From Actinomycetota bacterium (lineage in GTDB: Bacteria > Actinomycetota > Geothermincolia > Geothermincolales > RBG-13-55-18): a DNA stretch of 64,000 bases. How positions within the stretch are numbered: the first letter of the stretch is position 1; the number at the start of each line of letters is the position of its first letter. This document shows positions 20,838 through 29,166 of this stretch, piece after piece. The notes under the pieces are model-generated. The model was not told where the DNA came from. It saw only the letters and a program-made list of their open reading frames with translations, and did no database searches. Both the position numbers and the translations under genes were made by a program. The DNA lies in NCBI GenBank assembly GCA_014360645.1, contig JACIXD010000003.1, positions 186,001 to 250,000 of the forward strand, written 5' to 3'.

Positions 20838-21626
20838 TCAACGGCCCTTGAAACGCGGAGGGCGTTTTTCCGCCAGCGCCTGGATGGCCTCCCGGTGGTC
20901 CTCCGACACCAGGCACAGGGTCTGGGCGATGGCCTCGAACTCCAGGGCCGTCTCCGGATCCGAGTCCCAGCAGCGGTTAATGACCTGCTTGGCCAGGGCG
21001 ATGCCGAGGATGGGCCCCTCCGCCAGCCGGCGGGCGAGCTTCAGCGCCTCCGGGAGCACCTGCTCCTTGGGGTACACGTGCTCCACCATGCCGATGCGGT
21101 AGGCCTCCGCGGCGTCTATGGTGTCGCCGGTGAGGATGAGCTCCTTGGCGTAGCCGTTGCCCACCAGCCGCGCCAGGCGCTTGCAGGCGCCGAGGTCCGG
21201 GATGATGCCGAACTTGATCTCCATGAGGTTGAACTTGGCATCCTCGGAGGCGATGCGGATGTCGCAGGCCAGCATGATCTCCATGGCCCCCCCGAAGGCG
21301 AGGCCGTTGACGGCGGCGATGACGGGCTTGTCCATCATCTCGTAGGCGAGGTAGGTGCCCTGGACCTCCTTGAGGAAGGAGTGTATCTGCAGGGCTGAGA
21401 GCTGCATGAGTCCCATGAAGCTCCCCAGGTCCAGCCCGCTGGAGAAGGACTTGCCCGCTCCGGTCAACACCACCGCCCGCACCTCGGGGTCGTTCTGCAG
21501 CTCCTTGGCGGCCACCCCCAGCTCCGCGAACATGGTCTGGTTCATGGCGTTGTGGGTCTCGGGCCGGTTCAGGGTGAGGACGGCCACGCCGTCCTCTTTC
21601 TCGATCTTTATCGCCTCGTAATCCAT
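20838..21626 (-). CDS. Enoyl-CoA hydratase/isomerase (crotonase) family protein
   Basis: A 262-residue cytosolic crotonase fold. The oxyanion-hole elements are SSGLDLGSF and NGLAFGGAMEIMLACDIRIA. Both acidic positions of enoyl-CoA hydratase are present (Glu115 and Glu136), and IPDLGACKRL carries Asp144 where many hydratases have Gly-Ala-Gly. That Asp is seen in some isomerases, so an isomerase or dienoyl-isomerase role is possible. It is monocistronic, with a candidate minus-strand -10 GATAAT at 21743-21738. The substrate cannot be determined; fatty-acid or aromatic degradation is likely. Confidence 0.9.
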   Translation of the reverse strand: MDYEAIKIEKEDGVAVLTLNRPETHNAMNQTMFAELGVAAKELQNDPEVRAVVLTGAGKSFSSGLDLGSFMGLMQLSALQIHSFLKEVQGTYLAYEMMDKPVIAAVNGLAFGGAMEIMLACDIRIASEDAKFNLMEIKFGIIPDLGACKRLARLVGNGYAKELILTGDTIDAAEAYRIGMVEHVYPKEQVLPEALKLARRLAEGPILGIALAKQVINRCWDSDPETALEFEAIAQTLCLVSEDHREAIQALAEKRPPRFKGR

Positions 21627-22018
21627 GCAAGCCCTCCCTCTTTCTCAAGGCCGGCTCCCTTTGGCGGCCCCGCCTTCCCGGAACGGATCGCCCCCGTTTT
21701 TCTGAGCGGCTCATGGGGCGATGTCGGTCACCAGTAGATTATCCCACCGCTACCGGGATTCGGCAAAGCAGGCTGCCTGGTTCGCGAGGACCCTGCCCAC
21801 CCGCCTCCAAGCGTTCTTCCTGCGCGCTCTCCAGTGTTTACCGCCGCCCGTCACGTGCACCCGCCCCCAACGGCTCTTGCGGCAACCCGTCCTCCAGGGT
21901 ATCGGATACCTCGTCTTCCTCCGCCGACCTCTGGAAGGGCCGGGTGGTCGTGGCGCGGAGATCGCCCCTGGAGGAGGCGAGTCCGCCGGCGCTTTGCCGG
22001 AACGCGTGCTCCCGCGCT

Positions 22019-22027
22019 TGCTATAAT
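22019..22027 (+). promoter_or_regulatory. Extended -10 promoter TGCTATAAT
   Basis: A perfect TATAAT with TGC in front, 22 nt before the start of the zinc-ribbon gene. No -35 at 17 bp. The rest of the 422-bp divergent gap (21627-22018) shows only a candidate minus-strand -10 for the crotonase gene. Confidence 0.65.
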
Positions 22028-22048
22028 GATGTAACGGAGGTGAGCGAT

Positions 22049-22312
22049 TTGCCCGTTTACGAGTACAGGTGCACGGGATGCGGATGCAGCTTCGACCTCA
22101 TCCAGCCCGTGGACGCGGAGCGCGTGGCCGACTGTGAGCGCTGCGGGGCGCAGGCCAAGAGGGTTTTCAGCCCGCGCATTGCCATCCGCTACGAGGGCTG
22201 GGGATTCAACGCCACCGATAAGCTCCTGCCAGAGAGCAGCCGTGTGAAGAGGGACTTCAAGCAGCTGCGCGAGAAGGCGGAGCAGATCATGGACGAGGAC
22301 TTCACGCCCTGA
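22049..22312 (+). CDS. FmdB-family zinc-ribbon protein
   Basis: 87 residues starting MPVYEYRCTGCG (TTG start at 22049). Two CxxC pairs (CTGC and CERC), separated by about 20 residues, form the zinc ribbon. The FmdB/CxxC_CxxC_SSSS family consists of small putative regulatory proteins originally linked to formamidase expression; the molecular role is unknown. GGAGGTGAG lies 8 nt upstream. The C-terminal 35 residues are charged and helical (SSRVKRDFKQLREKAEQIM). It is monocistronic and followed by the 208-bp repeat region. Confidence 0.88.
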   Translation: MPVYEYRCTGCGCSFDLIQPVDAERVADCERCGAQAKRVFSPRIAIRYEGWGFNATDKLLPESSRVKRDFKQLREKAEQIMDEDFTP

Positions 22313-22420
22313 AAGCCGGCCTCCCGCGGTCAAAGAGGCGAACGAGGGGGAGAACATGCCCCAGCGGCCTACATCCTCTCCGGGCCGCGGCTCCGTGACC
22401 TCGGACGGACTGTGGCTGTA

Positions 22421-22896
22421 TCCATCCCATGAGGATGCGGAGGAGGTCGAAGCGGCGGGACCTGCTCCCCGTCACCGGCCGGGCGTCTTCGTCGGCATCG
22501 GCCGAGGCCTCGAATCCGCGGACCTGGAGGAACGCCGTCTTTCCTGCGGGAGCTGGGTTTTACAGGGCTCTTTGGCGGAGGAAAAGCCCGTGCGCCTTCT
22601 GAGTGACCTCACATGGGCAGGTCTTATATCCATCCCATGAGGATGCGGAGGAGGTCGAAGCGGCGGGACCTGCTCCCCGTCACCGGCCGGGCGTCTTCGT
22701 CGGCATCGGCCGAGGCCTCGAATCCGCGGACCTGGAGGAACGCCGTCTTTCCTGCGGGAGCTGGGTTTTACAGGGCTCTTTGGCGGAGGAAAAGCCCGTG
22801 CGCCTTCTGAGTGACCTCACACGGGCAGGTCTTATATCCATCCCATGAGGATGCGGAGGAGGTTGAAGCGGCGGAACCTGCTCCCCGTCACCGGCC
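22421..22896 (-). repeat. 208-bp tandem repeat over the 3' end of a radical SAM gene (two full copies plus 60 bp)
   Basis: Units start at 22421, 22629 and 22837 (each TCCATCCCATGAGGATGCGG). The third, 60-bp partial unit is the true 3' end of the minus-strand radical SAM gene and has two mismatches to the others. Read on the minus strand, each full unit still encodes a near-identical tail, PVTGSRSRRFDLLRILMGWI, against PVTGSRFRRFNLLRILMGWI in the gene. A one-base difference (ACATGGG or ACACGGG) separates the full copies. The array fills most of the 519-bp gap after the FmdB gene. Confidence 0.96.
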
Positions 22897-24547
22897 AGGT
22901 GAGCTCCTCCTTGGGGAGACGCAGTTCCCGGAATAGCTTCCCGGCCTCGCGCCGGAGCTTCTCCAGCTCCGCACGGCGCAGGGCGGCGTCCTCGATGGCC
23001 AGCACGTCGTCCACCAGCTTGAGCAGGGAGATGGTATCGCGGATGCGTCGGTCGTTGCGCGCGGCGAAGGAGGGCGACACGAGCCCGTTGTTCTCCTTGA
23101 TGGCGTTGAGGGTAAGGAGGGCTTCGTAGGTGACGTCCACGATCTCCTGCCGCGACATCCACCGCGTCTCGTATCCCAGCATGTCTCGCCAGTGCGGGGA
23201 GAGGGAGGCATGGGCGAATTCCTCCAGTGTGCGGTGGATGATGCGGTAACCGTAACGCTCCGGATGGCGGTGGTAGGCGCATTCGGGGTCGATGAAGGGG
23301 GCGAGGGGGCCGATGCAGGGATTGACGCGGGGTCCGAAGCGGCGCAGGAGCTCCCCGCAGTATTCCACCGTCTCCATCACCGAGTCGCGGTCCTGGCCGG
23401 GAAGCCCGATCATGAAGAAGACGTCGAACTTGTCGCACCCTCCCTCCAGGGCCCAGGTGATACAGCGCTCCAGCTCCTCGTTGCCGTAGGGTTTGCCGAT
23501 GACCTCGCGAATATCCTCGTCGTGGGTCTCTGGGGAGATCTGGAAGTCGAAGTTGTCGAAGCTAGAGGCCACGCGCTCGAAGTAGTCCCGGGGCGCGGGG
23601 GAGAAGAGCTCCAGCACGAGGTGGTTCCTGAGATCCACGTGGCTTAGCAGCTCCAGGGTCCGCAGGGCGTATTCGGTCCCCCCCTGCAGGAGGTCCCCGA
23701 CCACGAAGATGGGTGCGGTGGTGAACCTGCTTATCAGCTCCACGTCGTAGGCGATGCGCTCCGGCGAGCGGAAGGCGGGACGCTCCCTGCCGCAGAGGCG
23801 GAGGAGCGCGCTGCGCGAGCCGCCGCAGAAGGCGCATTCACGCGTGCAGCCGCGGCAGGTCAGCACCATGGTGACGGGATAGCGCCACCAGTTCCAGAAG
23901 GCGCGCAGGCTCTTCCAGTCGCCGTATTTCAGCGCCGACCTGATCATGTACCGGTAGTTGTCTCCCAGATATTCGAGGCTGGCGGGAAGGTAGGAGAGAG
24001 GGTTCTCGATAACCGTTCCTCCCGGGCCCCGGAAGGTGAGATTGGGGATATCCGATACCGTGCCCCCTCCCTTGATGGCCTCCATGAGGCGAAGGAGAGG
24101 CTCTTCGGTGGAATCGCCCCTGAGCACGTAGTCCACGAAGGGATAGGAGACGAGCTCGCGGTGAAAATAGGTCGCGGAGTACCCGCCCATGATCACCGGT
24201 CTGGAGGGGTGGATCTCCTTGACCAGGCGAGCGACCTCCAGCGCTCCCTGGGAGTGGGTTAGCCAGTGCAGGTCTATGCCGAAGGCGGCGGGCTCGAGGC
24301 GCGAGAGGAAGCGCGGCACGTCGAAGCGGTGGTCCTCGAGCATGCGCTGCGCGAGGTTGACCACCCGCACGTTGATGCCGCGGCGCTCGAGATATTCTCC
24401 CAGATAGGTGAACCCTATGGGGTAGAGCTCGAAGACCGGCGTGGAGGGGACGAGGTCGCTGATGGGTCCGGGGACGATGGTGAGGCGGCGGAAGTCGTAC
24501 ACGCTGGGGGGATGCAGGAGAACGAGATCCGGCCTGGAAAAGAGCAT
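22832..24547 (-). CDS. B12-binding/radical SAM protein
   Basis: 571 residues. About residues 1-165 form a cobalamin-binding Rossmann domain (PIGFTYLGEYLERRGINVRVV, PVIMGGYSATYF). Residues 225-450 are the radical SAM core with CTRECAFC (Cys234, 238, 241) and an extra Cys231 just before. A helical C-terminal region follows to residue 571. The overall plan resembles the archaeal/bacterial Ta0216-type B12-radical SAM family, which is not functionally defined. IPVF-type cobalamin His is not in a DxHxxG motif, so base-off binding is uncertain. The gene ends TAA at 22834-22832, inside the partial repeat copy. The substrate is unknown. Confidence 0.85.
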   Translation of the reverse strand: MLFSRPDLVLLHPPSVYDFRRLTIVPGPISDLVPSTPVFELYPIGFTYLGEYLERRGINVRVVNLAQRMLEDHRFDVPRFLSRLEPAAFGIDLHWLTHSQGALEVARLVKEIHPSRPVIMGGYSATYFHRELVSYPFVDYVLRGDSTEEPLLRLMEAIKGGGTVSDIPNLTFRGPGGTVIENPLSYLPASLEYLGDNYRYMIRSALKYGDWKSLRAFWNWWRYPVTMVLTCRGCTRECAFCGGSRSALLRLCGRERPAFRSPERIAYDVELISRFTTAPIFVVGDLLQGGTEYALRTLELLSHVDLRNHLVLELFSPAPRDYFERVASSFDNFDFQISPETHDEDIREVIGKPYGNEELERCITWALEGGCDKFDVFFMIGLPGQDRDSVMETVEYCGELLRRFGPRVNPCIGPLAPFIDPECAYHRHPERYGYRIIHRTLEEFAHASLSPHWRDMLGYETRWMSRQEIVDVTYEALLTLNAIKENNGLVSPSFAARNDRRIRDTISLLKLVDDVLAIEDAALRRAELEKLRREAGKLFRELRLPKEELTWPVTGSRFRRFNLLRILMGWI

Positions 24548-24669
24548 CGTCCCACCTCGGTCCCACCTCGCCTGTCATGACGGTCAAGGAGAATGATAGA
24601 CGCCGGGCTCCCCGCAGGCAAGGCGGGAACCCGGGCACGGACTGGGGCCGCCAGTCATGCGAGATGCTT

Positions 24670-24684
24670 GCCTTGACGCAAGGC
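24670..24684 (-). terminator. Short GC hairpin after the MerR gene
   Basis: GCCTTG-ACG-CAAGGC, a perfect 6-bp stem, lies between the MerR stop and the radical SAM start (both minus strand). It has no T-run. It may be a terminator for MerR or a leader element for the radical SAM gene. Confidence 0.3.
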
Positions 24685-24743
24685 GCCGCGACGGCGGCGC
24701 GACGCGTAGCGGCGCGGGGAAGAGTCGGCCCGCACCCGCGCCC

Positions 24744-25196
24744 TCAGGCCATGAGCCGGCAGAGAAAGTCCTCGCGGTCCCTGGCCATCTCCAGCAGGCG
24801 TGCGGAGAGCTCCTCGGCGATCCCGTCCACCGCGATGCAGAAGGCCACCTGCCCTCTGCGCAGGGTGTCCAGGATGCTGGATGCATCCTCGCAGATCTCG
24901 AAGATGGTGGATCCGTCCGTCACCAGCTTACACCCGGCGAGGGGACGCGAGCAGTCGGTGTGCTCGCGCAGGTATTGGAGGGTCTTGCGTATCTTCTGCA
25001 GCGATATGCCCCTCTGCTGCATGGCGACGATGGTCCGGAGCTCCACCAGGTTGCGGAAGTCGTAACGGTCTCTCCTGGCTCCTCCGGGAGAGAACTCCAC
25101 CTCCGCAGGCTGCATGATCCCGGTCTTCTTCCAATAGCGCAACTGTCGCCGGGAACATCCGGACAGGCAGGCGGCCTGCTCCGAGTTAAAGGTCAT
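24744..25196 (-). CDS. MerR-type transcriptional regulator
   Basis: 150 residues. The N-terminal MerR winged helix is visible as FNSEQAACLSGCSRRQLRYW followed by KKTGIMQP and RYDFRNLVELRTI, MQQRGISLQKIRKTL. The C-terminal 60 residues (TDGSTIFEICEDASSILDTL) lack the metal-binding Cys signature of MerR/ZntR and are probably a small effector or dimerisation region. The ATG at 25196 follows GGGGAGG; in-frame extension upstream is low-complexity and rejected. It is divergent from the DUF1015 gene. The target is unknown. Confidence 0.82.
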   Translation of the reverse strand: MTFNSEQAACLSGCSRRQLRYWKKTGIMQPAEVEFSPGGARRDRYDFRNLVELRTIVAMQQRGISLQKIRKTLQYLREHTDCSRPLAGCKLVTDGSTIFEICEDASSILDTLRRGQVAFCIAVDGIAEELSARLLEMARDREDFLCRLMA

Positions 25197-25519
25197 GCGG
25201 GCCTCCCCAGGGCGTAAGATCGTGCAGTGAACACCGAGTGGTACGAGGATTTGCTCCGCTATCGGCAGGTCTATTTTTATAACAACCCGGCGCGTGCCGC
25301 AAGGGCATGACGAAAAAAAGTCGCGCTCGATTCCAGACACCCGCTCCGGGGTCGACACGGCGGCCTCGCCCCCGTGGGGCCGCCCTCGCGGGGAGCGGCG
25401 TTCAGCGCACCGATCGTGGCGCGGACATGCGGCGGCGGGCGCCACGCTGCCGCATCGGGAGGCCGGGGTGATGGCGGTGAAAAGTTGCGCAGGCGAGAAT
25501 GGCAGTGCCGCGCCGCGCG

Positions 25520-25548
25520 TATACAAGGGGTCGCGCTTTGGATATAAT
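25520..25548 (+). promoter_or_regulatory. Promoter of the DUF1015 gene (TATACA-N17-TATAAT)
   Basis: -35 TATACA (25520-25525, 4 of 6), 17-bp spacer and a perfect -10 TATAAT (25543-25548), giving a predicted start near 25555. The remaining divergent gap (25197-25519) carries a possible minus-strand TATAAA for merR near 25281 and no gene. Confidence 0.65.
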
Positions 25549-25603
25549 GTTCAGACAAATAAGAGCTCCCTCACCTCATATGGTAGATTATGGGAGGTAA
25601 GGT

Positions 25604-26920
25604 TTGTCGTTTGACAGCATCAGGCCGCTGCGCGGGACCCTTTACCGGCGCGAGGTGGTGGGCGACATGGCGCGGGTCATCGCCCCCCCTTATGACGTCA
25701 TCGGCGAGGAGGAGCAGAAGGTCCTGCTCGCGCGCTCTCCTTACAACATCGTCAGGCTGATCCTTCCCCTGCCGGGAGGGGCACCGGAATTCTGGGACCA
25801 GGCCGCCGCCCTCTTCTCCAGCTGGAAGCGGGAGGGGGTGCTCGGTTTGGACGATGGTCCGGGCGTATATGTCTACCGTCAGACCTTCGCGCATCCCGCC
25901 TCGGGGACTTTGAGCCGTACCGGCCTGCTTGCCGCCGTGAGGTGCACGGACCTGGAGAGCGGGATGGTCCTTCCCCACGAAAGGACCTTTCCGCGCACCC
26001 GCTCGCAGCGTCTTAGCCTGCTGCGCGCGTGCAGGGCGAACTTCAGCCAGGTGTTCATGGTCTTCCGCGACCCCGCTGGGGAGGTCCTGGAGCTCATCGA
26101 ACGGGCGGTCTCCGCCGAGCCATTTCTCGCGTTCCGCGACTGCGAGGGGATGGAACATGAGCTTTGGAGGATGGGGTACGGCGCGGGCGCGGAGGAGATC
26201 TGCCGCCGCCTGGAGGGAAGAAGGCTGATCATCGCGGACGGACACCATCGCTACGAGACCGCCCTCGCCTACGCACGCGAGGACTCCGCGGCTTACGCGG
26301 CCGGGCACCCACGCGCATTCGTCTCCGCGGTGCTCTTCCGTTCCGAGGACCCCGGATTGCTCATCCTGCCGGTGCACAGGGTGCTGAGGCGCCTGCCCCT
26401 TCCCGCCCGGGAGACGGTCCGCAGACTCGACGGGATGTTCGAGGTGGAGAGGGTCGACGACGGAGAATGGAGGACGGGGAAAGGGATGCCGGGCGGCGCA
26501 GGTGCCGAGACGGAGGGCGGCAGGCCTGTCTTTCATATGCTCACGCGGGAGGGAGCATGGAGGCTGGTGCTCCGGGAGGGGGTGGAGGCGGCCGCGCGGC
26601 CGGAAGAGGGCAGCAGCGCCAGATGGAGGCGCCTGGATGTCAGCCTCCTGCATTCTCTGGTGTTCGGGGAGGCCCTGGGCATGGAGGCGGGGGAGCTGGC
26701 CGAAAAAGGAGAGCTCTTCTTCACCCCCTGGGAGGAGGAGGTGGCCGCCGCCCTGGAGGGGGGCGCGGCGGAGGCGGCATTCATGCTGCGCGCCACCAGC
26801 ATGGAGGAGATCTGGGAGATCGCGGAGGGCGGGGAGCGCATGCCCCACAAGAGCTCCTATTTTCACCCCAAGCTGCCCTCGGGGCTGGTGGTCTACGACC
26901 ACGAGACGGCCTTCCCTTGA
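25604..26920 (+). CDS. DUF1015 family protein
   Basis: 438 residues. Hallmarks of DUF1015 are APPYDVI near residue 27, YVYRQTFAHPASG, VLPHERTFPRTRSQRLSLL, IADGHHRYETAL near residue 207, and the C-terminal PHKSSYFHPKLPSGLVVY. The family is widespread, soluble and uncharacterised, and often lies near amino-acid or serine-metabolism genes. Two conserved His-rich motifs suggest an enzyme. TTG 25604 follows GGGAGGTAAGG. It is monocistronic; the gap to 27092 contains only the regulator promoter. The length is typical, and no domain loss is seen. Confidence 0.9.
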   Translation: MSFDSIRPLRGTLYRREVVGDMARVIAPPYDVIGEEEQKVLLARSPYNIVRLILPLPGGAPEFWDQAAALFSSWKREGVLGLDDGPGVYVYRQTFAHPASGTLSRTGLLAAVRCTDLESGMVLPHERTFPRTRSQRLSLLRACRANFSQVFMVFRDPAGEVLELIERAVSAEPFLAFRDCEGMEHELWRMGYGAGAEEICRRLEGRRLIIADGHHRYETALAYAREDSAAYAAGHPRAFVSAVLFRSEDPGLLILPVHRVLRRLPLPARETVRRLDGMFEVERVDDGEWRTGKGMPGGAGAETEGGRPVFHMLTREGAWRLVLREGVEAAARPEEGSSARWRRLDVSLLHSLVFGEALGMEAGELAEKGELFFTPWEEEVAAALEGGAAEAAFMLRATSMEEIWEIAEGGERMPHKSSYFHPKLPSGLVVYDHETAFP

Positions 26921-27072
26921 GGAAAGCCCAAGGGGCCGCAGGCCGTGAACGGAGGCCCTCGGGCGCGATTTCGGAGACGGGGGTCCCGGGACGCGGATAC
27001 CGCTGCAGACCGGGGGCGGCACATCTTGGGCAGGCGAAGGCAGTGGGATCGGCGTATTCCTTTTCCACTAGT

Positions 27073-27089
27073 GTTAACCTATACTTAAC
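27073..27089 (+). promoter_or_regulatory. Inverted repeat/-10 region directly before a MerR-TetR gene
   Basis: GTTAA-CCTATAC-TTAAC spans 27073-27089, with imperfect outward extension to 27067-27095 (8 of 11 pairs). A TATACT -10 (27080-27085) lies inside it. Transcription would begin at about 27092, the ATG itself. It is a candidate autoregulatory operator and leaderless promoter. Confidence 0.5.
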
Positions 27090-27091
27090 AT

Positions 27092-28021
27092 ATGTCTGAG
27101 AAGCCGGGAGGGAGAAGAGCGAAGAAAAGGGGGCCCGCGAGGGGAAACCTGCTGAAGGTCTCCCAGGTGGCGCGGGCCACCGGGGTCTCCACCTCTGCGA
27201 TCAACTATTACGTGCGCATCGGGCTGCTGCCTCCGCCGGTGAAAACACATAAGAACATGGCCTACTACGACCCCTCCTATATCCAGATGATCAACTACAT
27301 CCGGCGCCTGCAGGTGCAGAGACATCTTCCGCTGGAGAAGATCAGGGAGATAATGGCCGCCAAGGTGAAGATCTGGCGCGAGGTGGGCGCGGAGCCGGGG
27401 CGTCTGGTGGGAGAGATGTTCGGCGATGAAAGAGGAGAGCAGGAAGGTGGGGTCGAGGACGCGCGCCGCAGGATCATGCGCGCCGCGAGCAGGCTCTTCT
27501 CCGGCAAGGGATACTACGATACCACCCAGGAGGACATCATCGACCTGGCGGGGGTATCCCTGGGGGAGTTTCACCAGCATTACTCGGGCAAGGAAGACCT
27601 CCTGCTGGACCTGGCGGAGGAGGGAGTGCGCGAATTCCGCAAGCGGGTCTCGGAGGAGATAGCGGCGGTCCCGGACATGCTGGAGCGCATACGCATCGCC
27701 ATCCCCGTGGCCTTCCAGGTTATCGTGGAGAACCGCGAGATATACACCCTCTATCTCGAGGATTCCGTGCTCTCCGATACCCCCTACGAGCGCAAGCTCT
27801 CCCAGATCATGACCCTCATCACCAATGACCTGAGGGTCACCCTCAGCCGGGGGATCAAGGAGGGTTCCATCAGGAAGCTGCACCCGGACATCGTGGCCTA
27901 TGCCATCATCGGGCAACTGGTGAGGCTGGCGAACTACTGGATGGAAGACCCTCTGAAGCACAACATGGAGGAGATAACCAGGGAGGCGGTGGAGTTCGTC
28001 ACCCGCGCGCTTAAGCCGTGA
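27092..28021 (+). CDS. MerR-TetR fusion transcriptional regulator
   Basis: 309 residues carrying two DNA-binding domains. Residues 20-95 are a MerR winged helix (LLKVSQVARATGVSTSAINY, then MAYYDPSYIQMINYIRRLQ and LPLEKIREIM). Residues 124-170 are a TetR helix-turn-helix (RIMRAASRLFSGKGYYDTTQ, DLAGVSLGEFHQHYSGKEDL), followed by a TetR-like helical ligand-binding domain to residue 309. The basic residues 1-18 precede the first domain. No Shine-Dalgarno lies before ATG 27092, and the promoter suggests a leaderless mRNA; an internal start near residue 20 is possible. Neither domain shows a lost key segment, so this is a true fusion rather than a frameshift artefact. Confidence 0.85.
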   Translation: MSEKPGGRRAKKRGPARGNLLKVSQVARATGVSTSAINYYVRIGLLPPPVKTHKNMAYYDPSYIQMINYIRRLQVQRHLPLEKIREIMAAKVKIWREVGAEPGRLVGEMFGDERGEQEGGVEDARRRIMRAASRLFSGKGYYDTTQEDIIDLAGVSLGEFHQHYSGKEDLLLDLAEEGVREFRKRVSEEIAAVPDMLERIRIAIPVAFQVIVENREIYTLYLEDSVLSDTPYERKLSQIMTLITNDLRVTLSRGIKEGSIRKLHPDIVAYAIIGQLVRLANYWMEDPLKHNMEEITREAVEFVTRALKP

Positions 28022-28308
28022 CCTACTGTCTCTGTAACCCCGGCCACCGGATCGCCCTGCCTGCATGGATCGCATGGTCCTCGTACGCCGCGCCGCCCGG
28101 CCAGGCCCGCTCAGGGGTCATCCCTACACGGTCAGAGGAACGGCGGGAAGCCCCCGGTCCTTTTATGTGATATGGCGCCCGCTTCCCGCGCGGGCATGGG
28201 CCGGAAGACGCGGCTGCCTGCCCGTACACAGCGGTCCTCACGGCGGGACAGGGTGATGCGTGATGCCGGTGTAAAGAGAGGGAAAAGCCCGCCGGGCATG
28301 GTGAGGGA

Positions 28309-28803
28309 TCAGGAAAGGCGGCGTATCACCCACTCGCAGTGACCGTCTCCGCGCGGCAGCGAACGCGTGATCTCGAAACCCAGGCTCGGGTCCACCGCCT
28401 GCAGCCAGTCGCGGAAGATGGTGTTGTCCACGAACTCGCAGGGGACGTGCTTCTCGCGGCCGGAACGCGAGAGGTTGTCCCACCAGGAGCATCTGCGCAC
28501 GCGGAAGACTATGGATTCCCCGTCCAACTCCCCCTCGCACTCCGTTCCGTCCACGCGGCACAAGGTCTCCATGAGGAAGTTGACCGTCGCGAGGTCCACG
28601 GGCCCGCCATCCCCTATGGCCAGACCCTTCATGCGCGCCAGTCTCTTCATGAGCACCCTGCCGTAGGCCTTCCACACCTCGAGGTCGAGCTCCAGGGCCG
28701 CCTGGAACCCGTAACGCTTCTCGACCTCCATGAACCACAGACCGTCTATGGCGGTCAGGGCGCCCAGGCGCAGCTTCTCTAGCTCCTCCCCATCTATCTC
28801 CAC
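28309..28803 (-). CDS. DUF6125/ATC-hydrolase-like protein
   Basis: 164 residues. TAIDGLWFMEVEKRYGFQAALELD plus LDLEVWKAYGRVLMKRLARM and a later RCSWWDNLSRSGREKHVPCEFVDN resemble the small family annotated as DUF6125 or L-2-amino-thiazoline-4-carboxylate-hydrolase-like. Such proteins recur in uncultured actinobacteria and anaerobes. Activity is unproven. Two Cys (RRCSWW and VPCEF) and a C-terminal GDGHCEWVI could be functional. The start ATG 28803 is preceded by a candidate TGCTATCAT promoter. It is convergent with the MerR-TetR gene across a 287-bp gap. Confidence 0.6.
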   Translation of the reverse strand: MEIDGEELEKLRLGALTAIDGLWFMEVEKRYGFQAALELDLEVWKAYGRVLMKRLARMKGLAIGDGGPVDLATVNFLMETLCRVDGTECEGELDGESIVFRVRRCSWWDNLSRSGREKHVPCEFVDNTIFRDWLQAVDPSLGFEITRSLPRGDGHCEWVIRRLS

Positions 28804-28880
28804 CGTTTACCTCCCGCGGACTTGAGGGCCGAGGACAGCCCGCGTCCCCGGCACCATACGCTTTTCCTTCCTACGGGGAC

Positions 28881-28889
28881 ATGATAGCA
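28881..28889 (-). promoter_or_regulatory. Extended -10 promoter TGCTATCAT (minus strand)
   Basis: TG-C-TATCAT on the minus strand. The predicted start is near 28874, about 70 nt before the DUF6125-like gene. The other half of this 363-bp divergent gap has a plus-strand TATAAT at 29061-29066, 100 nt before the iron-sulfur operon. Confidence 0.55.
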
Positions 28890-29166
28890 CTCCTCTCCGC
28901 CGCGCGGGCGGAGAGGGCGGGAGCGGCGTTTTGACATGGGGCGTTGTGCTCAGCGCCTCTTCCGTGGATCGGCGGTGTTGCCCGGGGTAAGGAGGGTCGC
29001 GGGAACGGCGAGAGAGCAGGGAAGGCGGGGCGACGCGTCCGTGCCGCACCGCGCCGGGTTTATAATAATTACGGCGCGGACCCCGAGCCGCGCCGCGGCG
29101 GATGGTTCACCGCGTGGCGGGACCGCGGGCAGGTCGTATCATCCTCGGGTGAGCGGGAAGAAGGAG

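Noticed and set aside
26164-27099. Alternative frame overlapping DUF1015 and running to the regulator
   Set aside because: It is a Gly/Arg-rich shadow frame; the DUF1015 frame explains the region.
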